A stretch of DNA of 64,000 nucleotides from Clostridia bacterium (GCA_017453305.1 JAFTKJ010000013.1:41802-105801); one strand, 5' to 3'; counted from the stretch's first letter, positions 18,325 to 28,931 are shown. Translations and numbers: made by a program. Notes: generated by a model not told the origin, from the sequence alone.

Positions 18325-21300
18325 ATGTTTTCTAAGTTCAAAGAAAACAAATGGCTCCTCGCCTTCACGATCACGTGTGTCGTGCTCTTAGCGGCAATCA
18401 TCGTGGCAATCGTGCTTGGCGTTGCGCTGGCAAAGAGCAACGAAACTCCCGAGTATAGTGAGGGGCCTGAAATCGGAATTTATTACTACGACGTGGCGGA
18501 CGGAGAAATCGTCCTTACACTGAGTGGTGGAAACAATTTCGCTATCGCGGGTCCCGGCTATAACAAAATGGGAACCTACGTTGCTACCGAAAGCGGACTC
18601 ACGCTTGACTTCGTCAGAGACGAAGACGGCGAAGCGACCGCAGTGGCTTCGGGCAATACCGTTGAGGTAACCTTGTCCGACGGAACCAAGATGACCTTCC
18701 TCAAGAAGATCAACTACACCGTCAGCTTCAACGTAGACGGCAGCTCCGTTACTACGGCAACCGTCGTAAACGGCAAGACCGTTGCAAAACCCGCAGATCC
18801 CACCAAAGACGGCTTCGTATTCCTTGGCTGGTATGCAGATGCAGAACTCACTGTTCCCTACGCATTTGACAGCACCATCATCAAGGACAACACCATTGTG
18901 TACGCAAAGTTTGCAGCAAAGGGTCCTGAGGGCTCTTCCGAGTACACCATCTCCTTTGACCTCGGCTACGAGGGCGCAGCTGCAATGAACAGCATTGAGA
19001 CCATTGGCGCAAAGGCTTACGGCGTAACCGCTCCCACAAGAGACGGATATACCTTCTGCGGCTGGTGGATCAGTATGTACGATGATAGCACCAAGCTTTC
19101 CTACGCTTACACCGAAGATACTGTTTTCAATGCTGATACAACCCTTTATGCGGTTTGGCATGAAGATGCTACCGGAAAGTTGATTGCTCCTATGGCAAGC
19201 GTTTCCGGCAACTCCGTTAAGTGGGACTCCGTTAACGGCGCGGTATCCTACACGGTCATCATCACCGACGCAAACGGTGCTGAGGTTGAAAACAAGAGCA
19301 ACATCGGTACCACCAACTACTCCTTTGACTTCTCGAAGTATCCCGCAGGCGAATACACCGTTTCGGTTGTTGCAGTCAGCGCAGATTCCTCCAAGACCTC
19401 TGAGGCAGCAGTCAGATCCTACGCAAACAAAACGCTTGACAGAGTTACCGACTTTACCGTAATCAACGGCAACGTTATTTACAACTCTGTTCAGGGTGCA
19501 GAGAAATACTACGTAACCGTTGAGTGCGGCGACCCCGCTCACAAGCACAACATGTTTGACAACGGCACGTCCACCGTATTCTCTATCGCAAACTGCTCTA
19601 TGCAAAAGGGCGGTATCAAAATTACCGTTACCGCAACTGCTAAGGGCTATGCAGACTCCGTCTCCAAGACCTTTGTTTACGAAAAGAATCTGGACGCGAT
19701 CACTTCGGTTACCTACGATGCAGCAAGCGATGCATTCGTTTGGTTCCCCGTTGAGAACGCTACTTCTTACTTTGTAGAGCTTACTTACGGCGATAAGACC
19801 TACAGTGCAAACATCGGCAACAAGACAAGCTTCAGCCTTGCAAACTACTCCGGAGCTCTCACCGTTAAGGTAACACCCGTTACCGAGGGATACAACTCTC
19901 CCGACGCAACGACCACTACCTTCACCAAGACCGCTCCCGCAGCTCCCACAGGACTTACCATCAGCGGCTACACCATTACCTGGGATGCAGTTGAAGGCGC
20001 TACCTCTTACGTTGTTAAGATCGGCAACGCTTCCTACACCACCGATACCAACAGCTACACCGTCGCAACCGAGGGTCTCGTTGTTGGTGACTACTATGCA
20101 ATCTCCGTTCAGGCAATTGCAGCAACCGGTGCTTCTGCATTCTCTTCTACCGTTAACGCAGGCTATCTCGTTATGGATCCTATCGTTAACTACACGAAGA
20201 ACACAGTTACCTGGACTCCCGTTCTCGGTGCCACCAACTACCTCGTAAGAGTCAACGGCGGCGCTACCGTTTCCGTAAACGGAACTTCCACGACTGTTAA
20301 GCTCACCAAGAGCGGCGTAAATACCATTGAGGTGAAGTACACCGACCTTGGCGGATCCAAGTGGGTATCCACTCAGGTTTATGCTTACGCAGTTACCTAC
20401 ATGAGCCGCTCGCTCTCCGGTGAAGTCACCGAGTATCTCGCGATCGGCGATGCACTCTCCCTTCCCACCACCTTTGAGAACAACGGCTTCGACTTCGACG
20501 GCTGGTACAACACCCCGAACGGAGCTGACGGCAACGGTAAGAAGGTTGAAGAGGCAATCTTCAGCGGCACGAATGATATCACTCTTTACGCAAACTGGAC
20601 TCCCAAGACCTACAAGGTTGAGCTCCAGACCGGCGGTTACGATATCACCAACATCACCGACAAGACCAAGGTAGACGCTACCTACACCAAGGACTTCGTC
20701 CTTCCCGTTCCCGAAACCAGCAACACCAAGCTCGGCACCTTCCTTGGATGGTACACCGCAGCAAACGGTGACGGTGAGCAGCTCACCGACGAGGACGGTA
20801 ACAGCGTAATTACTTATCCTTTCGCAAGAGATACCGTTGCTTATCCCTTCTTCGATAACGGCGTACTCAGCTACGTTCAAAAGAAGGACGGCACGTATGC
20901 GGTAAGACGTGGTCAGTACATCAACAAGGTTAAGTCCGTAACCATTCCCGAGTACTACAACGGTGCAAAGGTTACCACCGTCCTTGAAAATGCATTCGCT
21001 GACTGCACCAGACTCGTAAGCATTGAGATTCCCGATACCATTGAGCTCATCGGTACGGGTGCATTCTCCGGTTGTACAAGACTTGAGAGCATCAACATTT
21101 ACGAGGTTGAGGGCAACCACGTACGCAACTACCTCTCCGATGACGGCGTACTCGTATACAGAGACCTTGGCGGCGACGGCGCAACCTACCTTGAGGTTGT
21201 TCCGAGAGCTAAGACCGGTACGTACGTTATGTGCGAAGAGATTCAGGTCATCCGTAACAAGGCGTTCAATTACTCTCAGCTCGAGAGCGTAGTAATCTCC

Positions 21301-24300
21301 AAGAGCGTAACTACCATCGCTTCCAGAGCATTCAACTACTGCACCGCGCTTGAGTCCGTTGATTTCGTTGAGGGCAGAACCGCCAACGTAACCTTCGAGA
21401 ACGACTCCTTCTACAGATGCAACAACGTGAAGTCCATGAAGATTCCCGCAGCGCTTGAGAACGTCAACATTGATATGCTCCAGTCGCTCACCGCTCTCTC
21501 CACCATCACGGTTGAAAAGGGCCATGCAAACTACAGCTCCGTAGCAGGTCTTCTTACCAACGCTCTCGAGGATACGATCGTATTCGTTCCCGCAGCGTTC
21601 ATCAGCGGCGACTTCACCATTCCCACCGGTATCCAGCACATCGGTGACAGAGCGTTCCAGAATTGCGCAGGCATTACGAACGTAACTATTCCCAACTACG
21701 TTAAGAGCATTGGCGATTACGCCTTCAACAGATGCTCCGGCATCAAGACCGTTACCTTCAACGGTGACAGAAAGCAAAACGATCTGACCATTGGCGATTA
21801 TGCATTCGCAGCATGCTCCAAGCTCACAAGTGTTACCATCGGCGGCAGCGCTGACGGCAAGACCCTTGACGGCGGTAAGATCACCATCGGCACCGGCGCA
21901 TTCATGCCCGTAAGCAAGCTTGATGCAAAGCTGAACAGCTTCACCATCGGCAACGGTGCAAACATTGCCAAGATCGGCGACAACGCATTCCAGAACCAGG
22001 CACTGCTCAGCACGCTTGATTTCGGTACCGCTTTCGTCGGCGAGATCGGCGCTTACGCATTCTCCAACTGCTCCAACATCAATGCGGTAACCATTCCGAA
22101 GGATACTACCGTCGTTGGCGCAAGAGCATTTGAAAACTGCACGGGCATTGCTTCTATGTCCATTGCAGAAGGCAGCACCACTCTTGCATTCGGTGAATAT
22201 GCATTCGCCGGCTGTGTAAGATTGACTACCGTTAACCTCCCCGCTTCCGTTTCCAACTTCGACGGCGCGGTATTCAGCGGCTGTAACGCTCTTAAGGCAA
22301 TCGTCGTTGATCCCGCCAACACCAACCTCAAGTCTGAGAACGGTGTTCTCTACGACTTCAACCTGACCACGCTGAAGTTCTACCCTGTAGCTCTCGTTGT
22401 TGAGAAAGCAGGCGTGATCGGCGAGGCAGACCTCCCCGCAACCCTTACCACCATTGATAAGGCAGTATTCATCGGCAACACGGATCTGAAGTCCATTGTA
22501 ATCGGTGCGAACGTAACCAAGATTGCTGACGAGGCATTCTCCGGCTGCTCCAACCTTACTTCTGTGACCTTCAAGCACTCCGAGTCTGCTGACGCAACTT
22601 TGACCATCGGCAACGATGCGTTCAACAAGTGCGGATTCACCAACATTGATACCCTTCCCTCTTACACCACGACGATCGGTGCTCGCGCGTTCTACGGTTC
22701 GAAGTTCCAAAGCTTCCCCACTCCCGCGAAGCTCGTAACCATCGGTGCAGACGCATTCAAGGGTAACACCAAGCTTTCCGCAATCACCATTACCGCAAAC
22801 GTATCCAGCATTGCAGACGGTGCATTCTCCGGCTGTACCGGTCTTAAGACGCTTACCATTGAAGATGGCGAGACGCCTTTGACCATTGGTACTCCCGATG
22901 CAGGTGCGGCTGCTTCCGGTGCATTCTACAACACCAGAATCGCAACCATCGACCTTCCCGACAGAGTAACCTCCATCGGTGCTTATGCATTCACGACCTG
23001 GTCGTACAGCACAAGCAACAACAAGCTCACCTCCTTCACCGCTGGTGCAAACCTCAAGTACATCGGTAAGAACGCATTCCGTTGCGCGGTCAGACTTGCT
23101 GACGTAACCCTTAACGAAGGCCTCGAGGTCATCGATGACTATGCATTCGGTGAAACCGCTTATAACCGTTACGGTTCTAAGTACGGACTTACCAGCATTG
23201 AGATCCCCAGTACAGTAACCAAGATCGGTGCTTATGCATTCGGTGCAACCGGCACTTACAGCTACTACAACATTCTTGATACTGTAACCTTCGCAAAGGG
23301 CGGAACCGCTCCTATTTCCATTTCTCCCAATGCTTTTGCTTGGGCACACATCACCGATATCGAGATTCCTGCAAGAGCTTTGGCTTATACCGAGGCGGAT
23401 GCTGATAAATCTCTTTACGGAATTGGTGAGAAGGACGGCCTTGTTTACAAGACCTTTAGCCAGATCTTCAATAACTGCACGACCCTCGCTAACATTACCG
23501 TTGAAGAGGGCTCCACACAGTTCAAGTCCATCAATGGCATCCTTTACGTCCTCGACGCAAACGGCGTTGCATCTACACTTCTCTACTGTCCTCTCGCGAA
23601 TAAGGGTGTGGACGGAGTTGTTACGATTCCCAACACCGTAAACGTTGTTGAGGACTGCGCATTCCTCAATACCACCGGCATTCACACCGTTATCTTTGAG
23701 GAAGCAACCGATCCCAACGCATCCCTCTACATTGGTAATTTCGTTCCTACAGACGAATGGAACACCTCGAGTGAGACGTACGGCATCTTTGCAGGTGCAA
23801 ATAACACCATCACCAAGGTCGTTCTTCCTAAGCACCTGGATTACATCGGCTCTTGTGCATTCGCACTCAGAGGCACCTCTGCGGCACAGGACGTTGTCCT
23901 CCAGTTCAACCTGGAAGCCGAAGTGGAAATTGCAACGTATGCATTCCAGTACGTTGATACTCTTGCACTCAACCTCCCCAAGGTATCTTCCATCCACGGT
24001 AGATACTACATGGAGTATCTTACCGCAGAGACCATCACGTTTGCTGCAGGTTCCACCTTTACCTCTATGCCCAAATACGGTATCGCTTACTGCAACAACC
24101 TCAAGAGCTTTGAGGTTCCCGCAACTGTAATCTCTCTGGGTAGCAACGCAATCTTTGATTGCACTTCCCTCACAGCCATTACCTTTGCACCGGGTAGCGC
24201 ACTCCAAACTGTCGGCACTGCTGCATTCGACGGCTGTGAATCGCTCAAGTCGATCACCTTCCCCGAATCCGTTGTCGAAATCGGCACCAGCGTATTCAGT

Positions 24301-27300
24301 GGATGTGCAAGTCTTGAGTCTGTAGTACTTCCCGCAGGCATTAAGGGAATCTCCGCTGCAACCTTTGATATAGGAATGACAGGAGGATTTAACTCCGTTC
24401 CGATCATTCCTAAGCTCAGCTCCATCACCTTCTCCGGTGAGAGCCAGAACTACAAGGTTGTTAACGGCGCGATCTACACCAAGGACGGCGAAAGACTGGT
24501 CTACTTCCCTGCAGGCAAAATCGTTGACGAATTCACCGTTGCTGACGGTGTCAAGTACATCGATGACAAGGCATTCTACGTATTCCAGGGTAAAACCGTT
24601 AACCTTCCCACAGGTCTTGAGGAAATCGGTCAATCCGCATTTGCGTACTCCGCACTTGAGACCATCACCATTCCTGCATCCATCAAGGTAATCGGCCCCG
24701 AAGCCTTCCGTGAATCGAGAAGCCTGACCACCTTTACCATGGATCGCAACTCCCCCATCCTCGAGCTCGGACACGTTTACTCCGGCTACAACAACAACGG
24801 TATCTTCCAAAACTGCGTATCTCTGAAGAACGTTACTCTTTCGGACAACATTCAGTACATTGGAAACCACGCATTCTCCGGCTGTGCAGAGCTTGAATCC
24901 ATCATCCTCCCCGCAGCGCTGAAGGCGATCAACACCCACACGTTCTACAGGTGCGCAAAGCTTTCCGCAATCCAGCTTCCCGCAAGTGTTGAATCCATCG
25001 GCAACCAGTCGTTCTATGGTGCAGCACTTGAGTCTGTAACCATTCCCGCAGCGGTTAAGATGATTGACAACTTTGCATTCATCGACAACGCGAAGCTCAC
25101 TTCCGTCATCTTTGAAAAGGACAGCGTACTTGAATCCATCGGTAACCAGGTATTCAAGAATTGCGTCAAGCTCACCTCCATTGATCTCTCCGTTGCAGCA
25201 GATCTTACTACAATCGGAACTGCAATGTTCGAGGGTGATACCGAGCTTACAACCATCAAGCTGAACGGCACCGCAATTGTAGAGCTTCCCGCAAACATCT
25301 TCAAGGATCTGACCGCGCTTACCACCGTAACGCTTCCTGAGAACCTTGAAACCATCGGCGCGTCCGCTTATGCAGGCGCTACTGCTCTTGAGAGCGTAAC
25401 CATTCCTGCAAGCGTACACACCATCGGCACCTCTGCATTTGAGAACTGTACCGCATTGAAGACCGTTACCTTTGCTGAAGGCAGCGCTATGACCGTGCTT
25501 GGTACCGCTACCGCCGCAAACGATAACATCTTCAAGGGCACCACGGCACTCGAAACCGTTACGCTTCCTATGGGTCTTGAGCTCATCGGTGGTCACGTAT
25601 TTGAGAACAGTGGAGTTCAGAAGATCTACCAGAACAACGGTATTGAAGAGGTTTCTCTTCCCGCTGCTCTGACGACCATCGGCGACTACGCATTCGCAAA
25701 CTGCGATAGACTGACCGACGTCGTCATCTACGGTAACACCGGCTACATTGGCGGCTACGCATTCAACGATTGTGACGAGCTTAAGACACTCACTCTCTCC
25801 GAGGGTGTAAGCTTCATCGGTTCTCTTGCATTCGGATACTGCGAACAGCTCCAGGCAGTAGCACTTCCTCAAACCATTACAAGACTTGACGGTAACCCCT
25901 TCGCAGGTTGTATCGGACTTACCTCCTTCACCCTGCACGAGGACAACACCGCTTACAAGTTTATTGACGGTATCCTCTACGACTGGACGGCTTACACGCT
26001 GGTATTCAACCCCGTTTCCAACACCGCAACCAGCCTCCAGCTTCCCGACACCGTTTATGAGATCGCTGCAGGTGCATTCGTTGGTTCTCACATTCAGAGC
26101 CTCGTACTGCCCAGCAAGATCACAACCGTTCCCGACTACGCATTTGCAAACTGCGAGGATCTCGTATCCGTTAAGCTTTCCAACAGCATTACCTCTATTG
26201 GAAACTACGCGTTCAACGGCTGTACCAAGCTGAACAACGTCATCATTCCCAAGAGTGTAAACAGCATTGGCAACTACGCATTTGCTAATTGTACAACCTT
26301 GAATTCTTTCGTATTTGAAGACAAGGATGATACGGATGCAGCATACGCGCTTGGCACAAATCTCTTTGACGGATGCGCCGGCATGACTACCGTGACAGTT
26401 CCGAATAAGATTGCCGGTGGCAAGCTCCCCGCTTATATGTTTACTAACACCGGACTTGTCAATGCAGTTGTTCCTGCAAGCGTAACCAACCTCAACTCTG
26501 TAGGTGTATTCGCTAACAACGAAAAGCTTGAAACCGTTAAGTTTGAAGGAGTTTGCTTCTTCGATGCAACGATCGGTTCTCGCTTCTTTGAAAACTGCAC
26601 GGCACTCACCACTATCATCGACAACGATGACAGAACGCCGGACAACATGGCAGACATCATCAACAGCTATGCATTTGCAGGTTGTACTTCGCTTAAGGAA
26701 TTTACCCTCTACGGTAACGACGGTTATTCTTGCATTGAATCTTATGGATTTGCAGGATGCACCGGTCTTACCAACTTCTACTTCACCACGGGTGATAACT
26801 ACGGTGTATCCGCATATGACCATCTTGCAGATTACGCATTCAAGGATTGTACCGGTATTGAAACACTCTATCTCCCCGGTGGTTCTCCCGACGCTTACGA
26901 CGTTTACTACAACAACGTATTTGACGGTTGGACCGCAAATCAGACCATTATCTTCCTTAATGACCTTGAGGGATTCCCCCGCTACGGTCACTCCGGATGG
27001 GATAAAAAATATCTGGATGGTTGTAATGCAAAGATTGTATGGCAGGATGAGTTCTTCAGCAAGGAAACTGTCGAGCTGCAGTTCTTCACGCATTTTGAGT
27101 ACAATGAGCTGACACCCTATGCCGGAGTGGTTAAGACGCTGAACATTTATGACATCGGCTTCAATCATAACAACAGCAATTGGGGTAAAAAATCTCTCTA
27201 CTCGTCCGCTTTCAACGGTTGGACCGCTGAGCAAACCATCAACTTCAAGAACTATAGCTATCAGGAAATCCTGGCGTTCTTCACAGATGGACTCTTCGAT

Positions 27301-27438
27301 GCAGCCGCATTCAAGGGTTGTGCAGCTAAGGTTTGCGACAAGGACGGCAACGTTCTCGTCATCGACGTTACAACCGGTGAGATCACCGCTGTAACCAACG
27401 CCGACGGCTCGACCACCCTTTGGACTCCCGCAGCTTAA
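18325..27438 (+). CDS. Giant BspA-type leucine-rich surface protein
   Basis: This 3037-residue protein starts at the ATG at 18325, with AGGAGG 8 bp upstream. A basic N-terminus and one long hydrophobic segment (about residues 10-37) without a clear cleavage site suggest a type II membrane anchor with the rest outside. The order of domains is: InlB B-type (Flg_new) repeats at about 120-280 (GFVFLGWYAD, GYTFCGWW), several Fn3-like modules at about 285-690 (ISGYTITWDAVEGATSYVV), two more InlB-type repeats at about 690-842, then a very long run of BspA-type LRR_5 repeats from about 865 to near the C-terminus. No catalytic motif, LPXTG or second membrane segment is seen. Such proteins bind host or bacterial surfaces. 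For at least 2,949 consecutive codons it uses no TTA, CTA or TCA. It lies directly upstream of the MoxR operon but is separated from it by 467 bp of structured sequence. Confidence 0.93.
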   Translation: MFSKFKENKWLLAFTITCVVLLAAIIVAIVLGVALAKSNETPEYSEGPEIGIYYYDVADGEIVLTLSGGNNFAIAGPGYNKMGTYVATESGLTLDFVRDEDGEATAVASGNTVEVTLSDGTKMTFLKKINYTVSFNVDGSSVTTATVVNGKTVAKPADPTKDGFVFLGWYADAELTVPYAFDSTIIKDNTIVYAKFAAKGPEGSSEYTISFDLGYEGAAAMNSIETIGAKAYGVTAPTRDGYTFCGWWISMYDDSTKLSYAYTEDTVFNADTTLYAVWHEDATGKLIAPMASVSGNSVKWDSVNGAVSYTVIITDANGAEVENKSNIGTTNYSFDFSKYPAGEYTVSVVAVSADSSKTSEAAVRSYANKTLDRVTDFTVINGNVIYNSVQGAEKYYVTVECGDPAHKHNMFDNGTSTVFSIANCSMQKGGIKITVTATAKGYADSVSKTFVYEKNLDAITSVTYDAASDAFVWFPVENATSYFVELTYGDKTYSANIGNKTSFSLANYSGALTVKVTPVTEGYNSPDATTTTFTKTAPAAPTGLTISGYTITWDAVEGATSYVVKIGNASYTTDTNSYTVATEGLVVGDYYAISVQAIAATGASAFSSTVNAGYLVMDPIVNYTKNTVTWTPVLGATNYLVRVNGGATVSVNGTSTTVKLTKSGVNTIEVKYTDLGGSKWVSTQVYAYAVTYMSRSLSGEVTEYLAIGDALSLPTTFENNGFDFDGWYNTPNGADGNGKKVEEAIFSGTNDITLYANWTPKTYKVELQTGGYDITNITDKTKVDATYTKDFVLPVPETSNTKLGTFLGWYTAANGDGEQLTDEDGNSVITYPFARDTVAYPFFDNGVLSYVQKKDGTYAVRRGQYINKVKSVTIPEYYNGAKVTTVLENAFADCTRLVSIEIPDTIELIGTGAFSGCTRLESINIYEVEGNHVRNYLSDDGVLVYRDLGGDGATYLEVVPRAKTGTYVMCEEIQVIRNKAFNYSQLESVVISKSVTTIASRAFNYCTALESVDFVEGRTANVTFENDSFYRCNNVKSMKIPAALENVNIDMLQSLTALSTITVEKGHANYSSVAGLLTNALEDTIVFVPAAFISGDFTIPTGIQHIGDRAFQNCAGITNVTIPNYVKSIGDYAFNRCSGIKTVTFNGDRKQNDLTIGDYAFAACSKLTSVTIGGSADGKTLDGGKITIGTGAFMPVSKLDAKLNSFTIGNGANIAKIGDNAFQNQALLSTLDFGTAFVGEIGAYAFSNCSNINAVTIPKDTTVVGARAFENCTGIASMSIAEGSTTLAFGEYAFAGCVRLTTVNLPASVSNFDGAVFSGCNALKAIVVDPANTNLKSENGVLYDFNLTTLKFYPVALVVEKAGVIGEADLPATLTTIDKAVFIGNTDLKSIVIGANVTKIADEAFSGCSNLTSVTFKHSESADATLTIGNDAFNKCGFTNIDTLPSYTTTIGARAFYGSKFQSFPTPAKLVTIGADAFKGNTKLSAITITANVSSIADGAFSGCTGLKTLTIEDGETPLTIGTPDAGAAASGAFYNTRIATIDLPDRVTSIGAYAFTTWSYSTSNNKLTSFTAGANLKYIGKNAFRCAVRLADVTLNEGLEVIDDYAFGETAYNRYGSKYGLTSIEIPSTVTKIGAYAFGATGTYSYYNILDTVTFAKGGTAPISISPNAFAWAHITDIEIPARALAYTEADADKSLYGIGEKDGLVYKTFSQIFNNCTTLANITVEEGSTQFKSINGILYVLDANGVASTLLYCPLANKGVDGVVTIPNTVNVVEDCAFLNTTGIHTVIFEEATDPNASLYIGNFVPTDEWNTSSETYGIFAGANNTITKVVLPKHLDYIGSCAFALRGTSAAQDVVLQFNLEAEVEIATYAFQYVDTLALNLPKVSSIHGRYYMEYLTAETITFAAGSTFTSMPKYGIAYCNNLKSFEVPATVISLGSNAIFDCTSLTAITFAPGSALQTVGTAAFDGCESLKSITFPESVVEIGTSVFSGCASLESVVLPAGIKGISAATFDIGMTGGFNSVPIIPKLSSITFSGESQNYKVVNGAIYTKDGERLVYFPAGKIVDEFTVADGVKYIDDKAFYVFQGKTVNLPTGLEEIGQSAFAYSALETITIPASIKVIGPEAFRESRSLTTFTMDRNSPILELGHVYSGYNNNGIFQNCVSLKNVTLSDNIQYIGNHAFSGCAELESIILPAALKAINTHTFYRCAKLSAIQLPASVESIGNQSFYGAALESVTIPAAVKMIDNFAFIDNAKLTSVIFEKDSVLESIGNQVFKNCVKLTSIDLSVAADLTTIGTAMFEGDTELTTIKLNGTAIVELPANIFKDLTALTTVTLPENLETIGASAYAGATALESVTIPASVHTIGTSAFENCTALKTVTFAEGSAMTVLGTATAANDNIFKGTTALETVTLPMGLELIGGHVFENSGVQKIYQNNGIEEVSLPAALTTIGDYAFANCDRLTDVVIYGNTGYIGGYAFNDCDELKTLTLSEGVSFIGSLAFGYCEQLQAVALPQTITRLDGNPFAGCIGLTSFTLHEDNTAYKFIDGILYDWTAYTLVFNPVSNTATSLQLPDTVYEIAAGAFVGSHIQSLVLPSKITTVPDYAFANCEDLVSVKLSNSITSIGNYAFNGCTKLNNVIIPKSVNSIGNYAFANCTTLNSFVFEDKDDTDAAYALGTNLFDGCAGMTTVTVPNKIAGGKLPAYMFTNTGLVNAVVPASVTNLNSVGVFANNEKLETVKFEGVCFFDATIGSRFFENCTALTTIIDNDDRTPDNMADIINSYAFAGCTSLKEFTLYGNDGYSCIESYGFAGCTGLTNFYFTTGDNYGVSAYDHLADYAFKDCTGIETLYLPGGSPDAYDVYYNNVFDGWTANQTIIFLNDLEGFPRYGHSGWDKKYLDGCNAKIVWQDEFFSKETVELQFFTHFEYNELTPYAGVVKTLNIYDIGFNHNNSNWGKKSLYSSAFNGWTAEQTINFKNYSYQEILAFFTDGLFDAAAFKGCAAKVCDKDGNVLVIDVTTGEITAVTNADGSTTLWTPAA

Positions 27439-27905
27439 TTGACCGATTGATCGGCAATTGAGTCAACAAAACTCACACAAGCAGTGCTTGTACGTGAGGC
27501 GCTCTCCACTCGCACGAGTGGAGAGCGTGCTTGCGACGGGCACTCGAGGCTGCCGTATTGATAGCAAGCCTATTAATACGGCGGCCTCGGACTGCGAGTG
27601 GGAGTATTCAAAATCTTAAGGTACGCAATCTCTTAATGATATTTCCGAAGCATTTTTTTACGGGCGGGAATATTATACGGGCAGTTGCATTCCTTTCGTA
27701 CGTCCGGAAAATCATTTCGGCGGCACATCTGCCCGACACGTACGCCCGTCGGTAAAAAAGTGCTTTGGTACGATTGATACGACGGTTTTTACGTTCATCT
27801 TTTTTAATACGCGCGCGTGCGCGTGCGTATTATATTATTATTAAATATATTAAAATAAAATATATTAAAATCAAAATGCGCAGTAAGCGCAAGAAAGGAG
27901 AACAA
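27439..27905. repeat. Structured intergenic region with serial inverted repeats
   Basis: This gap of 467 bp contains no convincing gene but several stem-loops in a row: one at the stop codon of the giant gene, a 12-bp perfect stem (27500-27527), a nested hairpin at about 27541-27600, a larger imperfect inverted repeat at about 27648-27770, and a GC-rich stem (27806-27831, one mismatch). Two copies of a 14-nt AT-rich sequence (27843-27856, 27858-27871) follow, directly before the MoxR operon. No -35/-10 pair with consensus spacing was found. Confidence 0.7.
27500..27527 (+). terminator. Hairpin after the giant LRR gene
   Basis: Perfect 12-bp arms (27500-27511 and 27516-27527) enclose a 4-nt loop, 61 bp beyond the stop. 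The stem is strong but there is no T-run, so termination efficiency is uncertain; it may mark a processed 3' end. Confidence 0.5.
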
Positions 27906-28931
27906 ATGGATCCCAAAAAGTATTTCGCGAAATACGATTCGAGACTCAGATTTGAGGCAGTCTTAAAATCGCTTCTCCCCGGTCTTACAATTGGTCTTAC
28001 GGCAGCGTTCGTAATGGCAACTGTTTGCTGGTTCTGCGATTTTGGAGCAGGACTTTGGATCTCTCTCGCACTTCTCGTAGTCGCTTCCGCGGCAATGACG
28101 GTTTTCTTCTACTACAAGAAATTCAAACCGACTGCCGAGAGCAACGCAAGAAGAATTGACCGTTACGGTCTTGAAGAAAGACTGATTACGATGGTCGAGT
28201 ATGACGGCGACGACTCCTACATCGCCACCGCACAGCGTGAGGATGCAAAGCGCGAGCTTGCAAAGTTTGAGGCAAACACCATCAAGTTTAAGTTTTCGAC
28301 AAAGATCATCATCGTTTGCTCTATCGCGGCTGTTTTCGGACTTGGTATGACAACCGTTACAGGCCTTTGCGGCGCGGGAATCATCCCCAGCGGAATGGAG
28401 GTGCTTGATGCACTCATCCCCGATCCGCCTCCGGTTTATTACTCGGTTGAATACAGCGTAGACGACGAAGAATGCGGATTTATTCTCGGTGACACCAGCC
28501 AGGACATTTTGAAGGGCGAGAGCACGAAGCTCGTTGTTGCATTTGCCAACGATGGCTACATATTCAAGGCTTGGAGCGATGGCAACACAAGCCCCGCAAG
28601 AATTGACGAGGGCGTCGAGACCGCACTTGAATTCGAAGCAATCTTTATTCCCCTTGACGACTCGGGCGCTGATGAAACCGAGGACGAAGAGGAAGCAGAT
28701 GACGTTCCCGAAACCGACGGCGGCGCAGGTCCCGGCGGAAACGGAGACCCCTCTTCAGGTGGTGCTTCCGGAAAGTATGAAAGCTTCAACCAGATCATCA
28801 ACGGTGAAACCTTCTACAAGGAAGTTATCAAAGACTACCAAGAAGCAATTGAAGAAGCTCTTAAGGAAAACGACGAAGGTCTGACCGAAGAGCAAAAAGA
28901 AATTATTAAAAACTACATTGGAATTGTTTAA
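27906..28931 (+). CDS. Membrane protein with InlB-like extracellular domain, first gene of MoxR operon
   Basis: This 341-residue protein starts at the ATG at 27906 after AAAGGAG. Two transmembrane segments lie at about 20-70, then a cytoplasmic part with ARRIDRYGLEERLITMVEY, which resembles the DUF4175-type proteins found in MoxR/Bat clusters. A third membrane segment (about 120-145) leads to an outer domain with YSVDDEECGF and GYIFKAWSDGN, an InlB-type repeat pattern shared with the giant LRR protein. An acidic and Gly-rich linker and a helical C-terminus rich in Glu and Lys follow. The function is unknown. It lies 32 bp before moxR and is the likely membrane partner of the ATPase system. 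Confidence 0.85.
   Translation: MDPKKYFAKYDSRLRFEAVLKSLLPGLTIGLTAAFVMATVCWFCDFGAGLWISLALLVVASAAMTVFFYYKKFKPTAESNARRIDRYGLEERLITMVEYDGDDSYIATAQREDAKRELAKFEANTIKFKFSTKIIIVCSIAAVFGLGMTTVTGLCGAGIIPSGMEVLDALIPDPPPVYYSVEYSVDDEECGFILGDTSQDILKGESTKLVVAFANDGYIFKAWSDGNTSPARIDEGVETALEFEAIFIPLDDSGADETEDEEEADDVPETDGGAGPGGNGDPSSGGASGKYESFNQIINGETFYKEVIKDYQEAIEEALKENDEGLTEEQKEIIKNYIGIV

Noticed and set aside
18388-27234. Antisense open frame of 2,949 codons opposite the giant LRR gene
   Set aside because: It lies in exact codon register with the sense gene and is explained by the absence of TTA, CTA and TCA codons. Its translation has no signal peptide or known domain, while the sense frame has clear domains and a ribosome site.
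9644-27438. Sortase-type LPXTG anchoring of the giant surface proteins
   Set aside because: No LPXTG or similar motif is present before the C-termini. One has a membrane segment with KKKK, the other an N-terminal hydrophobic segment.
27648-27770. Insertion sequence or MITE between the giant gene and the MoxR operon
   Set aside because: Related ends exist, but no target-site duplication or transposase was found, so it is reported only as an inverted repeat.
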